Assembly (NCBI RefSeq): GCF_016892705.1
Contig: NZ_JAFEMB010000011.1
Span: 1-64,000, forward strand
Length of the DNA: 64,000 nucleotides
DNA from: Microvirga pudoricolor
GTDB taxonomy: Bacteria; Pseudomonadota; Alphaproteobacteria; Rhizobiales; Beijerinckiaceae
Direction of reading: 5' to 3'
The position numbers and the translations under genes are program-made. Within the stretch, counting starts at the first letter, position 1. The number at the start of each line of letters is the position of its first letter. A model generated the notes under the pieces. The model was not told the DNA's origin, did not search any database, and saw nothing but the letters and a program-made list of their open reading frames with translations. Below are positions 44,727 to 53,978 of this stretch, in pieces.

Positions 44727-46097
44727 TTAGATGATCTCGAAATAACGGGCGAGTTGCCAGTCGGTGATGGCCTTTCGGGCCTCGCGTTCTTCCCATTCGC
44801 GCGTGGCCGCGTAATGGTCAACGAAGGTGTCGCCGAAAAGCGCGCGCGCCGCTTCCGAGGCTTTGAGCCGTTCCGCAGCCTCGCCCAACGAACGCGGCAG
44901 GGCCCGCTCCCTCGGGTGTTCCACCGCATAGGCGTTGCCCTGGATGGGATCGCCGGGCTCGATCCGGTTCTCGATGCCCCAAAGCCCCGTGCCGATGGCG
45001 GCCGCGAGAGCGATATATGGGTTGATGTCGGCCGCCGCGACCCGGTACTCGACCCGCTGGGACTTCTCGGAGCCCGGGATCACGCGCAAGGCCGTCGTGC
45101 GGTTCTCCACGCCCCAGGCGGAATCGGTCGGGGCCCAGAAGCCTGGGATCAGCCGGGTGTAGCTGTTGACCGTGCAGGCCACCATGGCAAGCGTCTCGGG
45201 CATGAGCTGCTGCTGGCCGCCCACGAACCAGCGCATGGTATCCGACATCTGGTGCGGTTTCCCGGCGTCAAAGAACGCGCCCTTGCCGGACTTGACGTCT
45301 CGCAGGGATGTGTGGAGATGGCCCGACTGTCCGGGCCAATCCTTCGACCATTTCGCCATGAAGGTCGCCATCCAGCCCCGCTTCTGGGCCAGGATCTTGG
45401 TGAAGGTCTTGAAGAGCGCGGCCTTGTCGGCGGCCTTGAGGGCATCGTCCACGCGGATCGCGGCTTCGAGGACGCCGGGGCCCGTCTCGGTGTGCAGGCC
45501 CTCGATCTCGAAATCCATCTTCAAAGCGAGATCGAGAAGCTCATGGTAGAAATCCGAGTGAACGCCCGAGCGCAGCATGGAATAGCCGTAGAAGCCCGGC
45601 GTGATGTTCTTGAGATCTCGGTAGTTTTTCTCCCGGACGGAATGCGGCGTTTCCTCGAACACGAAGAATTCGAACTCGGCCGCGGCCGACACCGCGAATC
45701 CCATGTCCTCGGCCTTCTTCAAGACCCGGCGCAGCACGCCGCGCGGACAGGCTCCTTCCGCGTATCCGTCGAACTCCGCGAGGAAGAACGGGATGTCGTT
45801 CTCGAACGGGATGAGCCGCATGGATTCCGGGATCACCCGCACCGGCGCATCCGGGTAGGCGGTGTGCCAGCCCGTGAGCGTGGTGTTGTCGTAGAGCTGG
45901 TCGTTCGAATCCCAGCCCAGCACCACGTCGCACATGCCGAAGCCCTTCTCGAGGGCGGATTCGAACTTGTCGCGGGCCATGTACTTGCCGCGCATGACAC
46001 CGTCGACATCGACGATTCCCACCTTCACGAAAGGCAGATCGCGGCTTTTCACGTAAGCCGCCGCGTCGGCGGCGGTCTTGATCCTTGGAGCGTCCAT
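44727..46097 (-). CDS. Glutamine-synthetase-like gamma-glutamyl-amine ligase
   Basis: A 456-residue enzyme of the glutamine synthetase family, close to the PuuA/GlnA-like ligases that join glutamate to amines rather than ammonia. Metal and substrate residues appear as E141/E143 (AAEFEFFVFEE), E205/E211 (LHTETGPGVLEAAIR), H260/H262 (SGHLHTSL), R315 (NSYTRLIPGFWAP), R333 and E350/R352 (RVEYR). The adenylylation tyrosine loop of housekeeping GlnA is absent. It opens an operon-like run with the two dehydrogenases and follows the permease. I infer ATP-dependent gamma-glutamylation of an imported amine. Confidence 0.85.
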   Translation of the reverse strand: MDAPRIKTAADAAAYVKSRDLPFVKVGIVDVDGVMRGKYMARDKFESALEKGFGMCDVVLGWDSNDQLYDNTTLTGWHTAYPDAPVRVIPESMRLIPFENDIPFFLAEFDGYAEGACPRGVLRRVLKKAEDMGFAVSAAAEFEFFVFEETPHSVREKNYRDLKNITPGFYGYSMLRSGVHSDFYHELLDLALKMDFEIEGLHTETGPGVLEAAIRVDDALKAADKAALFKTFTKILAQKRGWMATFMAKWSKDWPGQSGHLHTSLRDVKSGKGAFFDAGKPHQMSDTMRWFVGGQQQLMPETLAMVACTVNSYTRLIPGFWAPTDSAWGVENRTTALRVIPGSEKSQRVEYRVAAADINPYIALAAAIGTGLWGIENRIEPGDPIQGNAYAVEHPRERALPRSLGEAAERLKASEAARALFGDTFVDHYAATREWEEREARKAITDWQLARYFEII

Positions 46098-46156
46098 GCG
46101 GGGAACCTAACAGAAGATGTGGGGAGCGCGCGGGACGCGCGCTCCCGGACGGCGGA

Positions 46157-47689
46157 CTAGTGGGTTTTATACTCGGTCTCGCCCTTCGACACCGCGAACT
46201 CTTCCTCGGGGGAGAGGATGAGCTTGTGACGGCCGATGACGAGGAAGTAAGCCATCATGATCACGTAGTACACGGCGACGCCGAAGACCGCGGTCCGGAA
46301 GACCGGATCGGTGAGCTGGAAGTAGAGCGTCACGGCCGCGATCGCCATGCACACGACCGCGCCCGCGATGCCGAACGGGCTCTTGTAGGGCCGCGGCAGA
46401 TGGGCGAACTTGGTCTTGAGCACGATGTAGGACATGCCCTGCATGAAGTAGGCGAGCATCGCGCCCGCCACCGCCATGTTGAGCAGCGTGCCGCCGATCA
46501 CCGTCGCACCCGCCTCGGCGCCCCGTGCGAACCAGATCACCATCATGACAGCGAGGCCGATGACCGCGCCCGCGATCAGCGCCACATGGGGCGATTTGCG
46601 GGTGCCGTGCGTGACCGACAGGAAGCCCGGAAAATAACCCGCCCGCGACAGCGAGTAGATCTGCCGCCCGAACGCGAAGATGATGGTGTGGAACGAGGCG
46701 ATGAGCCCCACCAGCGCCAGGGCCGCGAGGATCTTGGCGATGTCCGTGCCGAAGAGAGTGCGGAAGCCGTCCAGCAGGGGCTCGCCCGATTTCGCCACGG
46801 CGAACGCGCCGGGCGCGATGCCGGAGTTCAGGAACAGGATCAGGAAGGCCGAGACGATCAGCGTCAGGATGCCCGCGATGATGCCCTTGGGCATGTCCTT
46901 CTGCGGATCGTGGGATTCCTCGGCCGCGAGCGGAAGCTGCTCGATGGCGAGAAAGAGCCAGACCGCGAAGGGCATCGAGGCGAAGATGCCGGCCACGCCC
47001 ATGGGCAGGAACGCGCCGCCGCCGTTGGGAAGCTCCGCGCCGTCGGGCCCGATGTTGAGCGCCCAGCGGTTGAAGTCGAACTGGCCGGAGAAGATCACGG
47101 AAACGTAGAACGCCACCAGGACCGCGAGCGCGAGCAGCGTGACCGTCACGGTGACCCGGAAGGAGAGCTCCACGCCGATGACGTTGAGCCCCACGAAGAT
47201 GATGTAGCACGCAATCCAGTAGACCGGCTGGAAATCGGGGGACGTCCCGAAGATCGCCGACAGGTACGAGCCGATGAAGAACACGATCACGGCCGGGGTC
47301 AGCACGAACTCGATGTTCTCGGCGATGCCGGTGACATAACCCGCCCAGGGGCCCATGGAGGTTCGCGCGAACGAATAGGCGCCGCCGGTATGCGGCAGGG
47401 CGGGCGACATCTCGGCCAACGAGAAGGTGAGGCCCAGATACATGATCGCGATGATGATCGCGGCGAAGAACATCGACCCGAAGCCGTTGCTGAGTCCGAG
47501 ATTCCAGCCTGAGTAATGGCCCGAGATCACCGCGCCGACGCCGAGCGCCCAGAGCGACCACACGCGGGCGTAGCGCTTGAGGCGCCGTGCCTCGAAATAG
47601 GCGTCGTCGACTTTGTTATAGGTGACGCCGGCGGAGCCCTGGGCTCCGACGGGGGCCTGCGAGCCCGCGCTGCCTTGTCCAACTGACAT
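46157..47689 (-). CDS. APC-superfamily permease, ethanolamine-permease-like
   Basis: A 510-residue transporter with about 12 helices. Segments LGVGAVISGHYSGWNLGLSN, LAEMSPALPHTGGAYSFART and GIAENIEFVLTPAVIVFFIG follow the pattern of the ethanolamine permease (EAT) family. A 25-residue Gly/Ser/Ala-rich N-terminus precedes the fold. A strong GGAGGG site stands seven bases before the ATG at 47689. It precedes the gamma-glutamyl ligase gene by 59 bases. Import of ethanolamine or a related amino alcohol is inferred from family and neighbours. Confidence 0.85.
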   Translation of the reverse strand: MSVGQGSAGSQAPVGAQGSAGVTYNKVDDAYFEARRLKRYARVWSLWALGVGAVISGHYSGWNLGLSNGFGSMFFAAIIIAIMYLGLTFSLAEMSPALPHTGGAYSFARTSMGPWAGYVTGIAENIEFVLTPAVIVFFIGSYLSAIFGTSPDFQPVYWIACYIIFVGLNVIGVELSFRVTVTVTLLALAVLVAFYVSVIFSGQFDFNRWALNIGPDGAELPNGGGAFLPMGVAGIFASMPFAVWLFLAIEQLPLAAEESHDPQKDMPKGIIAGILTLIVSAFLILFLNSGIAPGAFAVAKSGEPLLDGFRTLFGTDIAKILAALALVGLIASFHTIIFAFGRQIYSLSRAGYFPGFLSVTHGTRKSPHVALIAGAVIGLAVMMVIWFARGAEAGATVIGGTLLNMAVAGAMLAYFMQGMSYIVLKTKFAHLPRPYKSPFGIAGAVVCMAIAAVTLYFQLTDPVFRTAVFGVAVYYVIMMAYFLVIGRHKLILSPEEEFAVSKGETEYKTH

Positions 47690-47759
47690 AATATCCCTCC
47701 ACGAAGTCACTTCGTCATCAATGGCCATGGAAACCGGGCTCCATGGGTCCGCTCGCGGC

Positions 47760-48536
47760 CTACCCCTCCCTCAATAAGGGTGCGAGACGGTTCGCCCACG
47801 ACGCCTGCCCGTCTTCCGTGCGGATCAGGTCGTTGCGGATTTCGATCATTAAAGGCACTAGGCCGCGCCTAACGGCGTGGCGTTCCAGGGTGTGGAACAC
47901 CCGGTCGGCCGGCGAATAGGGCTGGTTCATGCCGATCACGAGCGCGGGGTCGCGGGCAAGCCCCGCCTCGACCCGCTGGGCGAAGCTCGCGTCCGCGTCG
48001 AAGATGAGGCCGATCTGCCAGGGGCGCGGCACGTCGCGATAGACCGGTGTGAACGAGTGGACCGACACGACCGACGCGAGGAGCCCCCGCGCCATGCGCG
48101 CCTCGACGAAGGCGTCCACGGCGCCGTGAAAGGCGTCGTAGACCTCCCGCACCCGAAAGGCCCGCTCCTGCGGATCGAGGTTCTCGTTGGCGGGAATCGC
48201 GGTCTTCTCGCTCAGGGTCCAGATCGAGTCCGGCGCGGTCGGCTCCCGGTTCAGGTCCAGCACGAGACGCGAGACCGTCGCATGGATCAGCGGGGCGCCG
48301 AGGAGCCGCGACAGGTGCCGTGCCACCTCCAGGGCGCCGGGATCCCAGGCGATGTGGCTTTCGAGCTCCGCGGGACCGAGGCCCAAGGTCCCGTAACGGG
48401 GCGGCAGATGATTCGATGCATGTTCGCAAATGAGCAGGACCGGCGAGCGCCCCTCCGGGTTCTCGACGCAGGCAACGGGATGCGTGATCCCGCTCTGGGA
48501 TCCCATACCGGACTTGGGCCGGCTCGATTGCGCCAT
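47760..48536 (-). CDS. N-formylglutamate amidohydrolase family hydrolase
   Basis: A 258-residue zinc-type hydrolase of the N-formylglutamate amidohydrolase family. Visible motifs are LLICEHASNHLPPRYGTLGL, SHIAWDPGALEVARHLSRLL, LVLDLNREP, VVSVHSFTP and PLMIEIRNDLI, which carry the conserved His, Asp, Arg and Glu. Histidine-degradation genes are not present, so N-formylglutamate is unlikely to be its substrate. At the head of a gamma-glutamyl ligase cluster it could instead cut a gamma-glutamyl amide to free glutamate. That is an inference; the family is clear. Confidence 0.85.
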   Translation of the reverse strand: MAQSSRPKSGMGSQSGITHPVACVENPEGRSPVLLICEHASNHLPPRYGTLGLGPAELESHIAWDPGALEVARHLSRLLGAPLIHATVSRLVLDLNREPTAPDSIWTLSEKTAIPANENLDPQERAFRVREVYDAFHGAVDAFVEARMARGLLASVVSVHSFTPVYRDVPRPWQIGLIFDADASFAQRVEAGLARDPALVIGMNQPYSPADRVFHTLERHAVRRGLVPLMIEIRNDLIRTEDGQASWANRLAPLLREG

Positions 48537-48682
48537 ACGTCCTCCAATGGGCCCAAGGCCCGATCCCCGGATTTTGAACGCTTGATACGTCTCTCGTCGT
48601 TTTTCCCGCTTTGAAATTTTTGGTACAGCTTTATTGTTGCGTCAAGGCGTCCTGTGGATAGAGGCGCCCGACGAGGGACGGA

Positions 48683-49558
48683 ATGCTCGATTCAAGCCCG
48701 ACGGCGGCCCCAGAGCCGCCAAGCCTGGCGGAGCGCATCCGCCACGAGATGGCTCATTTCACGCTAAGCGAGAAGCGGGCCGCCCATGTCCTTCTGAGCC
48801 ACTACCCTTTCGCCGGACTGGACACCGTCGCCGAATTCGCCGCCCGCGCGGGGATCTCGGCTCCATCCGTCCTCCGCTTCGTGACCCGGATGGGCTTTGC
48901 GGGCTTTCCCGACTTCCAGAAGCACCTGCGGGAGGAGCTGGAGGCCCAGCTTCTCTCTCCCCTTGCCAAGTCCGATCCTATCGAGAGGGGCTCCGGCGCC
49001 CCAGCCCTGCGCTCCTTCGCGGAGGCGGTGATCGCCAACATCCAGGCCACGGTCGAGAACATCGCGCCCGCCGAGTTCGAGGCGGTGGTGGCGCTCCTGT
49101 CCGATCTGCGCCGCCCGGTCCACTTCACGGGCGGCCGGTTCACGGGCGCGGTGGCGCGCTACGCCGAGAGCCACTTCCGGATCGTTCGGGGCGGGGTCTC
49201 GCTCATGGAAAGCCAGCCGGCGCTCTGGCGCGACCGCATGATCGAGATCGGGCGCCGCGACGTGGTCGTGGCCTTCGACATCCGCCGCTATCAGGAGGAC
49301 GTGATCGCCCTGAGCGAGACAGCCGCTGCCCAGGGCGCAACGGTGGTCCTGCTCACCGATCCCTGGCTCTCCCCCATCGCCCGGGTGGCCAAGCATGTCC
49401 TGCCCGCGCATGTCGCCGCGCCGTCGAACTGGGATTCGTCCGCAGGCCTCCTGCTCTTGACGGAAGCGCTCGTGGCGGCAACCACCAAGCGGCTGTGGGA
49501 GACGGCGAGGCCCAGGATGGAAGCGGTGGAGCGGCTGCGAGACAGCGAGCGAAACTAG
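48683..49558 (+). CDS. MurR/RpiR-family transcriptional regulator
   Basis: A 291-residue regulator with an N-terminal HTH_6 domain (LSEKRAAHVLLSHYPFAGLD, then ISAPSVLRFVTRMGFAGFPD) and a C-terminal SIS domain from about 120 to 260 (RRDVVVAFDIRRYQEDVIAL, then GATVVLLTDPWLSPIA). SIS domains usually bind phosphosugars, but relatives respond to other metabolites. It is transcribed divergently from the amine cluster across an AT-rich gap of 146 bases, so it most likely controls that operon and itself. Its stop shares a CTAG palindrome with the stop of the convergent gene. Confidence 0.88.
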   Translation: MLDSSPTAAPEPPSLAERIRHEMAHFTLSEKRAAHVLLSHYPFAGLDTVAEFAARAGISAPSVLRFVTRMGFAGFPDFQKHLREELEAQLLSPLAKSDPIERGSGAPALRSFAEAVIANIQATVENIAPAEFEAVVALLSDLRRPVHFTGGRFTGAVARYAESHFRIVRGGVSLMESQPALWRDRMIEIGRRDVVVAFDIRRYQEDVIALSETAAAQGATVVLLTDPWLSPIARVAKHVLPAHVAAPSNWDSSAGLLLLTEALVAATTKRLWETARPRMEAVERLRDSERN

Positions 49559-50268
49559 GACGTTCTGGAACCGCTCATCTTCTCACAGAGCAGCCGCCAA
49601 GCCTTTGAGATCACCTCGTCCGCTGGCGTATCCGCCATACGGGACGGCTTCGCTTCCGGCACAGCTTCCAGATATGCGGCAACCATATGGTACCCGATCG
49701 TATAGCCTGTCCATCGCGGAATGGGCTCAGCATTCCCGAAGCCTTGCCCTCCGAAAAACCATAGGCGATGATCGTAGTGCTTCGTCTGGAGTGCGTCTTG
49801 GGCTCTCCGTAACATGGACGGCCATTGCTCGCTCGACAGCGCGTGATTCCAGATCTGGCCATTGCCGCCGTTCACCTCCCGGTCGAACTGGTCGGCAAGT
49901 CCTTCGCTCACCATGGCTTCGGGAAGCGTCATCCCATACCCTACGCCGTGGTGTCTAAGGCAATGGTGAAACTCGTGGGTGAGCGTTCTGGAGAACGCGT
50001 CCGCATTCATGCTCGCCTCGAAGTTCGGATTGTTTGGGTCGAGGGTGATCGCCAGGCACCTTCGACGAAGCGTCATGCCCACGATCCCTAGCTCAGGAAT
50101 GACGGGTCCGTGCATCCGTTGCACGACGATGTCCACTGGTGGCATTTCAATATCGTGTCCGAGGCAACGCTCGATTCGCCAAAACGTCTCGTGGGCCTCG
50201 TCAATGAGACGATCGCGCCACGCCGCAAGGCTGCCCTCGGCTTCGAAGAAATGCAGTGTCCAATTCAT
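49555..50268 (-). CDS. DUF2268-type predicted zinc protease
   Basis: A 237-residue soluble protein with the zinc-protease signature H98-E99-F100-H101-H102 (THEFHHCLRHHG) and a downstream acidic ligand candidate E122 (MVSEGLADQFDRE), as in DUF2268 and relatives of gluzincins. No signal peptide is visible, so it should be cytoplasmic. The ATG at 50268 precedes NWTLHFFEAEGSL; a frame extending upstream is less protein-like. It overlaps the regulator's stop by four bases. The natural substrate is unknown. Confidence 0.78.
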   Translation of the reverse strand: MNWTLHFFEAEGSLAAWRDRLIDEAHETFWRIERCLGHDIEMPPVDIVVQRMHGPVIPELGIVGMTLRRRCLAITLDPNNPNFEASMNADAFSRTLTHEFHHCLRHHGVGYGMTLPEAMVSEGLADQFDREVNGGNGQIWNHALSSEQWPSMLRRAQDALQTKHYDHRLWFFGGQGFGNAEPIPRWTGYTIGYHMVAAYLEAVPEAKPSRMADTPADEVISKAWRLLCEKMSGSRTS

Positions 50269-50395
50269 AGGGGACTTCACCTTCGCTGGCGGTTGAGAAA
50301 AAAGTTTTTTGAACGGTATATCGTAGTGATGAACAGCCGTCGGTCGCAAGTCCAATATTGAGACTCGAGAGGGTTCGATCAGTCGGTCGACGTCG

Positions 50396-51460
50396 TCAGA
50401 CCGACTCCGATTTCGGCGGATCGTTCCGTTGCAGCCAGGCCACGATGAACGGGACCGTCACGCCGATTCCAATGAAGCGGACGAAGTGGTGGATGCCCAC
50501 ATAGATCGGGTCGAGGCCCAGGATCAGGGCCAGGATCGTCATGGCCTCCAGCCCGCCCGGCGCGAAGGCCACGAGGGCGTTGGCGAAGCTGACCTCCGCG
50601 ACCCAGGCGGCCACGCCCGCGAAGGCCACGGCCGCCCCCATGCCCATGGTGAAGGAGCCGAGCCCGGCCAGGATCGTGCGTGGCAGGGTCGCGTAGTCGA
50701 GCCCCCGGAAACGGTCGCCGATGAAGACGCCGATGAGGATCAGCCCCGCCGTGGCCAGGATGGGCGGCATGACGCCGGTCATCCACCCCGTGGCATGGCC
50801 CAGGGTGCTGACGAGGGTCGCGCCGAGAAGGATCGGGGCCGCCATCCCGAGGCGCGCGAGAACCAGTCCGACCGCATAGCCGCCGCCCAGCACCAAGGCC
50901 ATGTCGCCCGGCGTGAGCGTCGCCCGTCCCTGGCCCAGGAGAGTGCCCGACACGGTGCCGCCGCCGGTCAGCACCACCACGCTCGGCAGAAGGGCTATCA
51001 GCACGATGAGGCGGAGGTTCTGCACGATCGCGATGGGCGCCACTGAGGCGTTCCGGTCGATGGCGACCGCCATGACCGTGGAGAGGGCGCCCGGCACGGA
51101 CGCCAGCACCGCATCGTCCCGGCGCCAGCGGGATACGAAGACGAGCCAAAGTGACGAGGCCATCGAGATTCCCGCCACGCCGATCACCAGGACGAGAAGG
51201 CTCAGGGGATAGCGCCCCATGGCCGCGATGGCCTCAGGCGTGACTGCCGCCCCCATGGTGGCGCCCGACGTGAGCATCGCAAGATCCGCGAGATGGCGCG
51301 GCATCGTCGGACTGAGGCGCGTCAGCCCCCACAGGATGGTCGCGATGGCGGCGCCCGACAGCCACCCGCCGGGGACCCCGAGCCAGAAGAACGCGAGCCC
51401 GCCCAGGGCCGCGACGGCGAGCTTGATGAGGTGGGCCGGAATGGTCGTCACGAGTGGCAT
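50396..51460 (-). CDS. AbrB-family membrane protein
   Basis: A 354-residue integral membrane protein of the AbrB (ammonia monooxygenase-like, AbrB duplication) family, despite the name not a DNA-binding AbrB. The internal duplication is visible: LGVPGGWLSGAAIATILWGL near residue 25 and ATLVSTLGHATGWMTGVMPP in the second half. About ten helices are present. The start MPLVTTIPAHLI at 51460 is preferred; an ATG at 51526 would add 22 residues. Function is unknown; transport or regulation has been suggested for the family. Confidence 0.82.
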   Translation of the reverse strand: MPLVTTIPAHLIKLAVAALGGLAFFWLGVPGGWLSGAAIATILWGLTRLSPTMPRHLADLAMLTSGATMGAAVTPEAIAAMGRYPLSLLVLVIGVAGISMASSLWLVFVSRWRRDDAVLASVPGALSTVMAVAIDRNASVAPIAIVQNLRLIVLIALLPSVVVLTGGGTVSGTLLGQGRATLTPGDMALVLGGGYAVGLVLARLGMAAPILLGATLVSTLGHATGWMTGVMPPILATAGLILIGVFIGDRFRGLDYATLPRTILAGLGSFTMGMGAAVAFAGVAAWVAEVSFANALVAFAPGGLEAMTILALILGLDPIYVGIHHFVRFIGIGVTVPFIVAWLQRNDPPKSESV

Positions 51461-51541
51461 GGCGCCCCGCTCATGAACGGCCCGGCGGAAGGGGTCAAAT
51501 GACTCATGCGCAGGGATGCCATGCAATCCCCGGGGCGCAGG

Positions 51542-52747
51542 TCACCCTGCGACGATGGCCGGCAGCGCCGCGTTGATGCGGTGCACCGCCTCTTCCAGGT
51601 CCTCCGGCTTGCGGGCGTAGCATAGGCGCAGGTAGCCCTCGCTCGGCTGGCTGAAGGCCGAGCCGGGCGCGAGGCCGACAGCGGCCTCGTCCACGAGACG
51701 GACTGCGATCTCCGCGGAGGTCTTGCCGCCCTTCACCTTGAAGAACGCGTAGAACGCGCCGGGCGGCATGGGCATCTCGACGAGCCCGGTGTCCCGAAGG
51801 CGCCCGACGATCTCCCGGCCCCTCCGGGCCCGGTCGATCTGGTGGGCGACGAACTCCTCCCCGCCCTCGATGGCCGCGACCCCTCCTCGCTGGACGAAGA
51901 CGGGGGTCCCGGACGTCTGGTACTGGACAAGGTTCTCGATGACCTGCCCGAGAGCCGGAGGCGCCTCGATCCAGCCCAGCCGCCAACCGGTCATGGCCCA
52001 GTTCTTGGAAAAGGTCTGAAGGAAGATGACCCTGTCGGCGGGCTCCATCACGTCCCGGAAGGATGGGGTGCGGGCACCGACGGCGAGGCTCGGCTCATAG
52101 ATAAAGCGGCCGTAGATCTCATCCGCCACGATCCAGAGCCCGTGCTTGCGGGCCAGGTGCAGGACTTGACGCAGGTCGTCGTGGGTGGCGGTCCAACCCG
52201 TGGGGTTGGACGGCGAGTTGAGCACGATGGCCCGGGTCTTGGGCGTCACCGCCTTCTCCAGACGGTCGAAATCCAGGGTCCAGCCCGTCTCGCCGATGTT
52301 CATGGGAACGCCGACCGGCTGGGCACCGGCCGTCACGAGGGCGCCCATGAAGTTCGGCCAGGCCGGCGTCGGGACGAGCACATCGTCCCCGTTGCCGGCG
52401 ACCATTCGCATGACGATCTGCATGGCGGGCATCCCGCCCGAGGTGACGAAGATTCGCTCGGGGTCGACCGGGTTGCCGTAGAGGCGCTCGAGATAGCCCG
52501 CAATGGCTTGGCGCAGCTCGGGAATGCCACGCTGGTAGGTGTAGAAGGTCTCGCCCGCCGCCAGGGAGCGTGCCGCCGCATCCGTGATGAAGGACGGCGT
52601 CGGCAGGTCCCCCTCCCCGACCCAAAGCGGGATCAGGCCGGGCTTGTTCCGGCCGTAGTTGAACACGTCGACAATGCCGCTCGTCGGCGCGCGTTCGGCC
52701 TCCGGGCGGATGTTCAGGACGGACGGGAGCGACACGGAGGCGTTCAT
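51542..52747 (-). CDS. PLP-dependent class I/II aminotransferase
   Basis: A 401-residue fold-type I aminotransferase. Visible signatures are IPLWVGEGDLPTPSF at the N-terminus, LNSPSNPTGW for the carboxylate and PLP site, VADEIYGRF with the PLP-ring aspartate and TFSKNWAMTGWRLGW with the Schiff-base lysine. It resembles aspartate/aromatic-type aminotransferases of broad range. The ATG at 52747 precedes NASVSLPSVL. It lies 82 bases upstream of the AbrB-family gene on the same strand. The amino acid substrate cannot be told from sequence alone. Confidence 0.9.
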   Translation of the reverse strand: MNASVSLPSVLNIRPEAERAPTSGIVDVFNYGRNKPGLIPLWVGEGDLPTPSFITDAAARSLAAGETFYTYQRGIPELRQAIAGYLERLYGNPVDPERIFVTSGGMPAMQIVMRMVAGNGDDVLVPTPAWPNFMGALVTAGAQPVGVPMNIGETGWTLDFDRLEKAVTPKTRAIVLNSPSNPTGWTATHDDLRQVLHLARKHGLWIVADEIYGRFIYEPSLAVGARTPSFRDVMEPADRVIFLQTFSKNWAMTGWRLGWIEAPPALGQVIENLVQYQTSGTPVFVQRGGVAAIEGGEEFVAHQIDRARRGREIVGRLRDTGLVEMPMPPGAFYAFFKVKGGKTSAEIAVRLVDEAAVGLAPGSAFSQPSEGYLRLCYARKPEDLEEAVHRINAALPAIVAG

Positions 52748-52874
52748 GGGAGCCGGAGCCTTGTCAGAATGGGGTCGGAACAGGCGGAAGGCATGGCCCG
52801 TTCGCCCGCTCAAAGCAACCCTGTTCGCCGATACATGACAAGAAGCCGTCGGTCCCATCGGCTTTGGTGATGAG

Positions 52875-53303
52875 TCAGACCGGGCGTTGCTTGAGGATGT
52901 CCCGGATCTCGGCGAGCAGCTTCACGTCGGCCGGCTGCTCGACGGGCTTGTCGGCGCCCGCCTTGGCGTCCTCCTTGCGGCGCATCCGGTTCATGCCCTT
53001 CACGACGAGGAACAGGATCCAGGCGATGATGATGAAGTTGATCGTCACCGTCACGAAGCTGCCCCAGGCGATGACGGCCCCTTGCGCCTTGGCCTGGTCC
53101 AGAGCGGTGGCGTTCACATTCTCCGACAGGGGAAGGAAGTAGTTCGAAAAATCGAGCCCGCCGGTGATGGCCCCGATGATCGGCATGAAGATGTCGCCCA
53201 CGATCGAGTCGACGATCTTGCCGAAGGCCGCGCCGATGATGACGCCGATCGCCAGATCGACCACGTTGCCGCGCAGGGCGAATTTCTTGAATTCTTCGAG
53301 CAT
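52875..53303 (-). CDS. mscL: Large-conductance mechanosensitive channel
   Basis: A 142-residue channel that opens under membrane tension to release solutes after osmotic downshock. The N-terminus [20 protein letters not shown] and the first helix [20 protein letters not shown] are diagnostic. TM2 is [20 protein letters not shown], and a charged C-terminal bundle ([17 protein letters not shown]) closes it. Length is typical. It stands alone. Confidence 0.97.
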   Translation of the reverse strand: MLEEFKKFALRGNVVDLAIGVIIGAAFGKIVDSIVGDIFMPIIGAITGGLDFSNYFLPLSENVNATALDQAKAQGAVIAWGSFVTVTINFIIIAWILFLVVKGMNRMRRKEDAKAGADKPVEQPADVKLLAEIRDILKQRPV

Positions 53304-53448
53304 GGATGACCCCTTCCCCGACCCGACGCCTGAGGGATCTCCCGGTGATGTCGTCCCTGTCCACCTTGGGAAACACGGCGCACGGAAAGTTTCAGAGCCG
53401 CGCCCGGCGGGCGCGGCTACGAAAGACTTGTGCAGGTCAGCCCAAACG

Positions 53449-53976
53449 TCAAGCTTCCCGGCTGTCCAGCAGGTTCTGAAGGTCGAGCCGCCGGGTGACC
53501 ATTTGGATCCCGCCCTCCGGCGTACGGGGCCACTGGTCCTCGGGGCGGTCCCAATAAAGTTCGACGCCGTTGCCGTCGGGGTCGCTCAGATAGAGGGCCT
53601 CGCTCACGCCATGGTCGCTGGCGCCCTGGAGCGGAATGCCGGCTTGCGTGACGCGCACCAAGGCATCGGCCAGCTCCGCCCGGGTTGGGTAGAGGATCGC
53701 CAGATGATAGAGGCCGGTGGTGCCGGGCGGGGGCGGCGACCCGCCCTGGCTCTCCCAGGTGTTGAGACCGATATGGTGGTGGTAGCCACCCGCCGAGATG
53801 AAGGCCGCCTGGTTGCCATACATCTGCTGGAGTTCGAAGCCCAGCACACCGCAATAGAAGCCGAGCGACCGGTCGATATCGGCCACCTTGAGATGGACAT
53901 GGCCGATCCGGACGCCGGGATGGATCGGGCGCGCCGGGGAAACCCCGGCGGCTTGGTTCTGGACGGGTGCGCTCAT
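53449..53976 (-). CDS. VOC-family dioxygenase-like protein
   Basis: A 175-residue vicinal-oxygen-chelate protein. Two beta-alpha-beta-beta modules are visible. The first holds [20 protein letters not shown] with a metal-type histidine, and the second holds [19 protein letters not shown] and [19 protein letters not shown] with the glutamate. A middle segment is [14 protein letters not shown]. It resembles CatE-type extradiol dioxygenases. It lies two bases after the DoxX gene and opposite a LysR regulator. Substrate unknown. Confidence 0.85.
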   Translation of the reverse strand: MSAPVQNQAAGVSPARPIHPGVRIGHVHLKVADIDRSLGFYCGVLGFELQQMYGNQAAFISAGGYHHHIGLNTWESQGGSPPPPGTTGLYHLAILYPTRAELADALVRVTQAGIPLQGASDHGVSEALYLSDPDGNGVELYWDRPEDQWPRTPEGGIQMVTRRLDLQNLLDSREA

Positions 53977-53978
53977 GA

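Noticed and set aside
48537..48682. Sigma-54 promoter for the amine cluster
   Set aside because: The TGGTAC and TTGC elements present are too far apart; the permease gene's own leader also lacks the pattern.
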